A DNA stretch of 64,000 nucleotides from Budorcas taxicolor (lineage: Eukaryota > Chordata > Mammalia > Artiodactyla > Bovidae): assembly GCF_023091745.1 (NCBI RefSeq), contig NC_068928.1, positions 11,922,001-11,986,000 on the forward strand, written 5' to 3'. A model generated the notes under the pieces. The model searched no databases and was not told where the DNA came from. It saw only the letters and a program-made list of their open reading frames with translations. Every line of letters starts with the position of its first letter. The first letter of the stretch is position 1. A program made the position numbers and the translations under genes. This document shows, in pieces, positions 61,920 to 64,000 of the stretch.

Positions 61920-62838
61920 ATAAAATACAAGAAAAATTCTTCTGAAAAAGTATTGGATCTCAAAATAGAGTGCAGCAAAGCAGGAAAACACAAATCTAAT
62001 ACAAAACAATATATAACCTATTATACCTCAGCAATAATAATTTTAAAATGTAGTAATTCCTAGATGTAAAAATTCTATAATTAATGATACATATTCTAAC
62101 TGCATTAAAATGTAATTTCAATGTAATTCAAATTAAAAACTTCAAAATATTCTTTATATAACTTCAAAATAGTTTTATATAACTCAATATTCTTTATATT
62201 ACCCCATAACTAAAATGCATTTCAATGAGAAAATGCTCAATAGCTGAAAATGTTTTCAAAAATGAACAATAAGTCTGCTATAAAACAGTAAAAGTGAGTA
62301 ACACAGCATAATGCTGGTGAAAGGTACTGCTTTATTTTTACTTTCTATTAGAGGAATTTCTTAATACACACTAAGTCTAAAGACTGTTATAATGAACCAC
62401 CAACATCAACATCACCTAGCTTTGACGATCATTAACACTTTGCATATTGTTTTCAACTTATGTCTTAGTTTATTTTGTTCTGCCAGAACATTCAAAAGCA
62501 AACCAGACATATCATATCATTTCACCAATAACTACTTCAGCATGATTGCAGAATATATGCCTAATAGACTGGACTTGAAGAAAACAAACAAAAGAACGGT
62601 TTGGGGACAGGAAGAGAAGAATAAATAGAACTTCTGTTTTATCAACGTTCATGGTTCACCTACTGCTTATATTATTAACTGGGTCAAAATAGGATAAAGT
62701 TCTTAAATATCTGACCCAGTCTAAAAAACAGTATTAACTCACCAACATTAACGTTAACCTCCAGTATGATATAAATAACTTCTGGATTAGATGTCATATT
62801 ACACAAAGAAAACACCTTGTGAAAAAATATACAACTTA
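61920..62838. other. Intron next to BCAS3 exon, no repeat recognised
   Basis: AT-rich 0.9 kb immediately downstream of the first exon with nothing recognisable. The plus-strand frame at 62392-62628 is antisense to the gene and without borders. Confidence 0.5.
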
Positions 62839-62839
62839 C

Positions 62840-62973
62840 TTTGGCTTCAGTTTCTCCCCTGTGAAGAGTATATAAATGATGGACAGCACTTTGTGATGAG
62901 GACCAAGGATGAGTCAAAATTTGGAAGACGTGGAAGTCATGGCCAAGGGTATCTGTTGTGACTAGAAGCATTC
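62840..62973 (-). CDS. BCAS3: BCAS3 coding exon (first of three in window)
   Basis: This exon encodes 44 whole codons, opening with MLLVTTDTLGHDFHVFQIL and closing with HRGETEAK. I recognise it as the late beta-propeller part of BCAS3, a protein known to bind phosphoinositides with PHAF1 on forming autophagosomes and, as mouse Rudhira, to associate with microtubules and vimentin during endothelial migration. The acceptor is a pyrimidine tract ending in CAG at 62976-62974. The exon then begins with GA, completing a glycine codon started upstream (phase 1). It ends AAA|GTAAGT at 62840, a near-perfect donor, so it leaves in phase 0. The frame continues exactly into the exon at 45919. One residue (serine in SSSQSAV) differs from my recollection of the human cysteine. 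The upstream exon lies outside the window. Confidence 0.96.
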
Positions 62974-64000
62974 CTGAAGGACACACCAAAAAAGGGTAAA
63001 AATAAACACCATTATGTATGTGGATAAAATATTTTCACAAGGCATTCATCATACTTTAAAATATTATTGAAGGGGAAAAGTGACCAAATATATAAGAACT
63101 TCCTACAATTAAAAAAAAATTAAAACACAGGAATTTTTTTCCCATGGGAATACAAAACCTTAAGGTCACATCAGTATTCAAGTATAGTGACATACTTACA
63201 TGTGAAGGTTTTATGATGTTCTCATACAACTAGTAGAGAAAAGTTTACAATGCTGGAATCAGAGAGTTCACAAGCATTTTAAAATAGCAAATCTGATAAC
63301 AAAGAATGTGAAAGACTTTCCTCCATGGAATTAAAACCCACTTTCACTTTTTCCGTTTCTCAAAACCTGAATTCTAAGTTCCAATTTAAGTACTATTACA
63401 ACTAATTGTACCCTACTCAATTCACTAGTTTAAAACTTTTCTCCACTTTGCCTATTTATTTAAATTCCCTACTGTCTTTCACAAAGCAAATTTTGATGAG
63501 ATGTCATAGCTAAGAATTATGTACCTAATACAAGGTCACAAAAATTTTGGTTTCCTGTTCAATTTCACAGTTTTATATTTTACATTTAGGTCTTTCATCA
63601 ATTGTCTCAGCAGGATTTCTTGAAGAGGCTAATCTTTATTCATTAAATTGTTTATCTTTTATTCTACATTCAATGTCAACATGCCAAAGATCGACTGGCC
63701 ATATTAGGGTGGGTGTTTTTCTGGAAGTCCTATTCTGTTCCATTGATATCTGTGTCTATCATTCACTAATATCACACTTTCTTAACTTACTATAACTTGG
63801 AAATCACATACAGCAAGTCTTTGTTTTCTGACCTTTTCCAAGATTGGTTTAGCTATTCCAAATCCTTTGCCTTTCCAAACACAGATTCAGGTTTTCAATA
63901 TCTATATAATGGGGATAATGAACATCTTAACAATAATGAGTCATCTGATCTATGAACATCGCATATTTCTTGATATGTTTTGCTTTTTCTCTTTTAGCAT
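62974..64000 (-). other. BCAS3: BCAS3 intron, partial (upstream side)
   Basis: Intron preceding the first exon in the window; it ends in a pyrimidine tract and CAG at 62974. From about 63480 to the window end it is antisense L1 sequence. The 500 bases next to the exon show nothing recognisable. Confidence 0.9.
63480..64000 (-). mobile_element. Old L1, antisense, cut by window end
   Basis: Complement-L1 text: CTATTCTGTTCCATTGATAT, GATTGGTTTAGCTATTCCAA and TGAACATCTTAACAATAATG in order. It continues beyond the window. Confidence 0.82.

Larger units (their letters stand above)
45920..62839 (-). other. BCAS3: BCAS3 intron, 16.9 kb
   Basis: This is the intron between the first and second BCAS3 exons seen here, with GTAAGT at the 5' end and TTCTAG at the 3' end. 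It holds the nested BovB/L1/SINE structure at 52.6-54.0 kb, antisense L1 sequence at 55.5-58.3 kb and several SINEs. I found no additional exon with matched phases. Confidence 0.92.

Overview
The window is intronic DNA from a ruminant (bovid-type) nuclear genome. The lineage call rests on interspersed repeats found only or mainly in ruminants: BovB (RTE-type) LINEs, Bov-tA/BOV-A2 SINEs with their tRNA-like heads and shared BovB-type tails, CHR-type SINEs, and L1 3' ends of the L1_BT kind. There are no bacterial-style genes, operons, CRISPR arrays or rRNA/tRNA genes. Almost every open frame in the window is either a repeat fragment or chance.

One protein-coding gene crosses the whole window on the minus strand. 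It is BCAS3 (Rudhira in mouse), a beta-propeller autophagy and cytoskeleton protein. Three constitutive coding exons can be placed to the base, in transcript order: 62973-62840 (134 nt), 45919-45655 (265 nt) and 19521-19371 (151 nt). Their splice sites and phases join perfectly (0/0 between the first two, 1/1 between the second and third), and the joined peptide matches BCAS3 as I know it. The introns are about 16.9 kb and 26.1 kb, and partial introns run off both ends.

The most interesting signal is a fourth possible exon at 25242-25111, deep in the 26 kb intron. It is exactly 132 nt, open, phase 1 on both sides, has a good acceptor, and carries two overlapping donors 4 nt apart. The first keeps the BCAS3 frame and adds 44 codons. 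The second shifts the frame to an early stop. This looks like a regulated cassette exon with a built-in productive/unproductive switch. I do not know whether it is annotated.

Region by region: 0.6-3.2 kb holds a minus-strand BovB with a SINE at its 5' edge, then a second BovB tail with clear target-site duplications. 3.2-9.6 kb is AT-rich intron with one MIR. 9.6-18.2 kb has a Tigger/MER2-like DNA transposon, scattered SINEs and L1 ends. 19.4 kb is an exon. 20.3-24.5 kb is antisense L1 sequence split by a 1.84 kb BovB that has a 23 bp internal duplication. 25.1 kb is the cassette-exon candidate. 27.2-37.4 kb is a 10 kb stretch without any recognisable ruminant-specific insertion. 38.6-40.1 kb is an old L2. 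42.4-45.1 kb is BovB and SINE pieces inside an L1. 45.7 kb is an exon. 51.9-52.4 kb is a relatively CpG-rich block. 52.6-54.0 kb is a three-layer nest (BovB, then L1, then a SINE fragment likely carried by L1 3' transduction). 54.5-55.1 kb may be an old retroviral pol remnant. 55.5-61.9 kb is L1, SINE and CHR sequence. 62.9 kb is an exon, and the last 0.5 kb is antisense L1.
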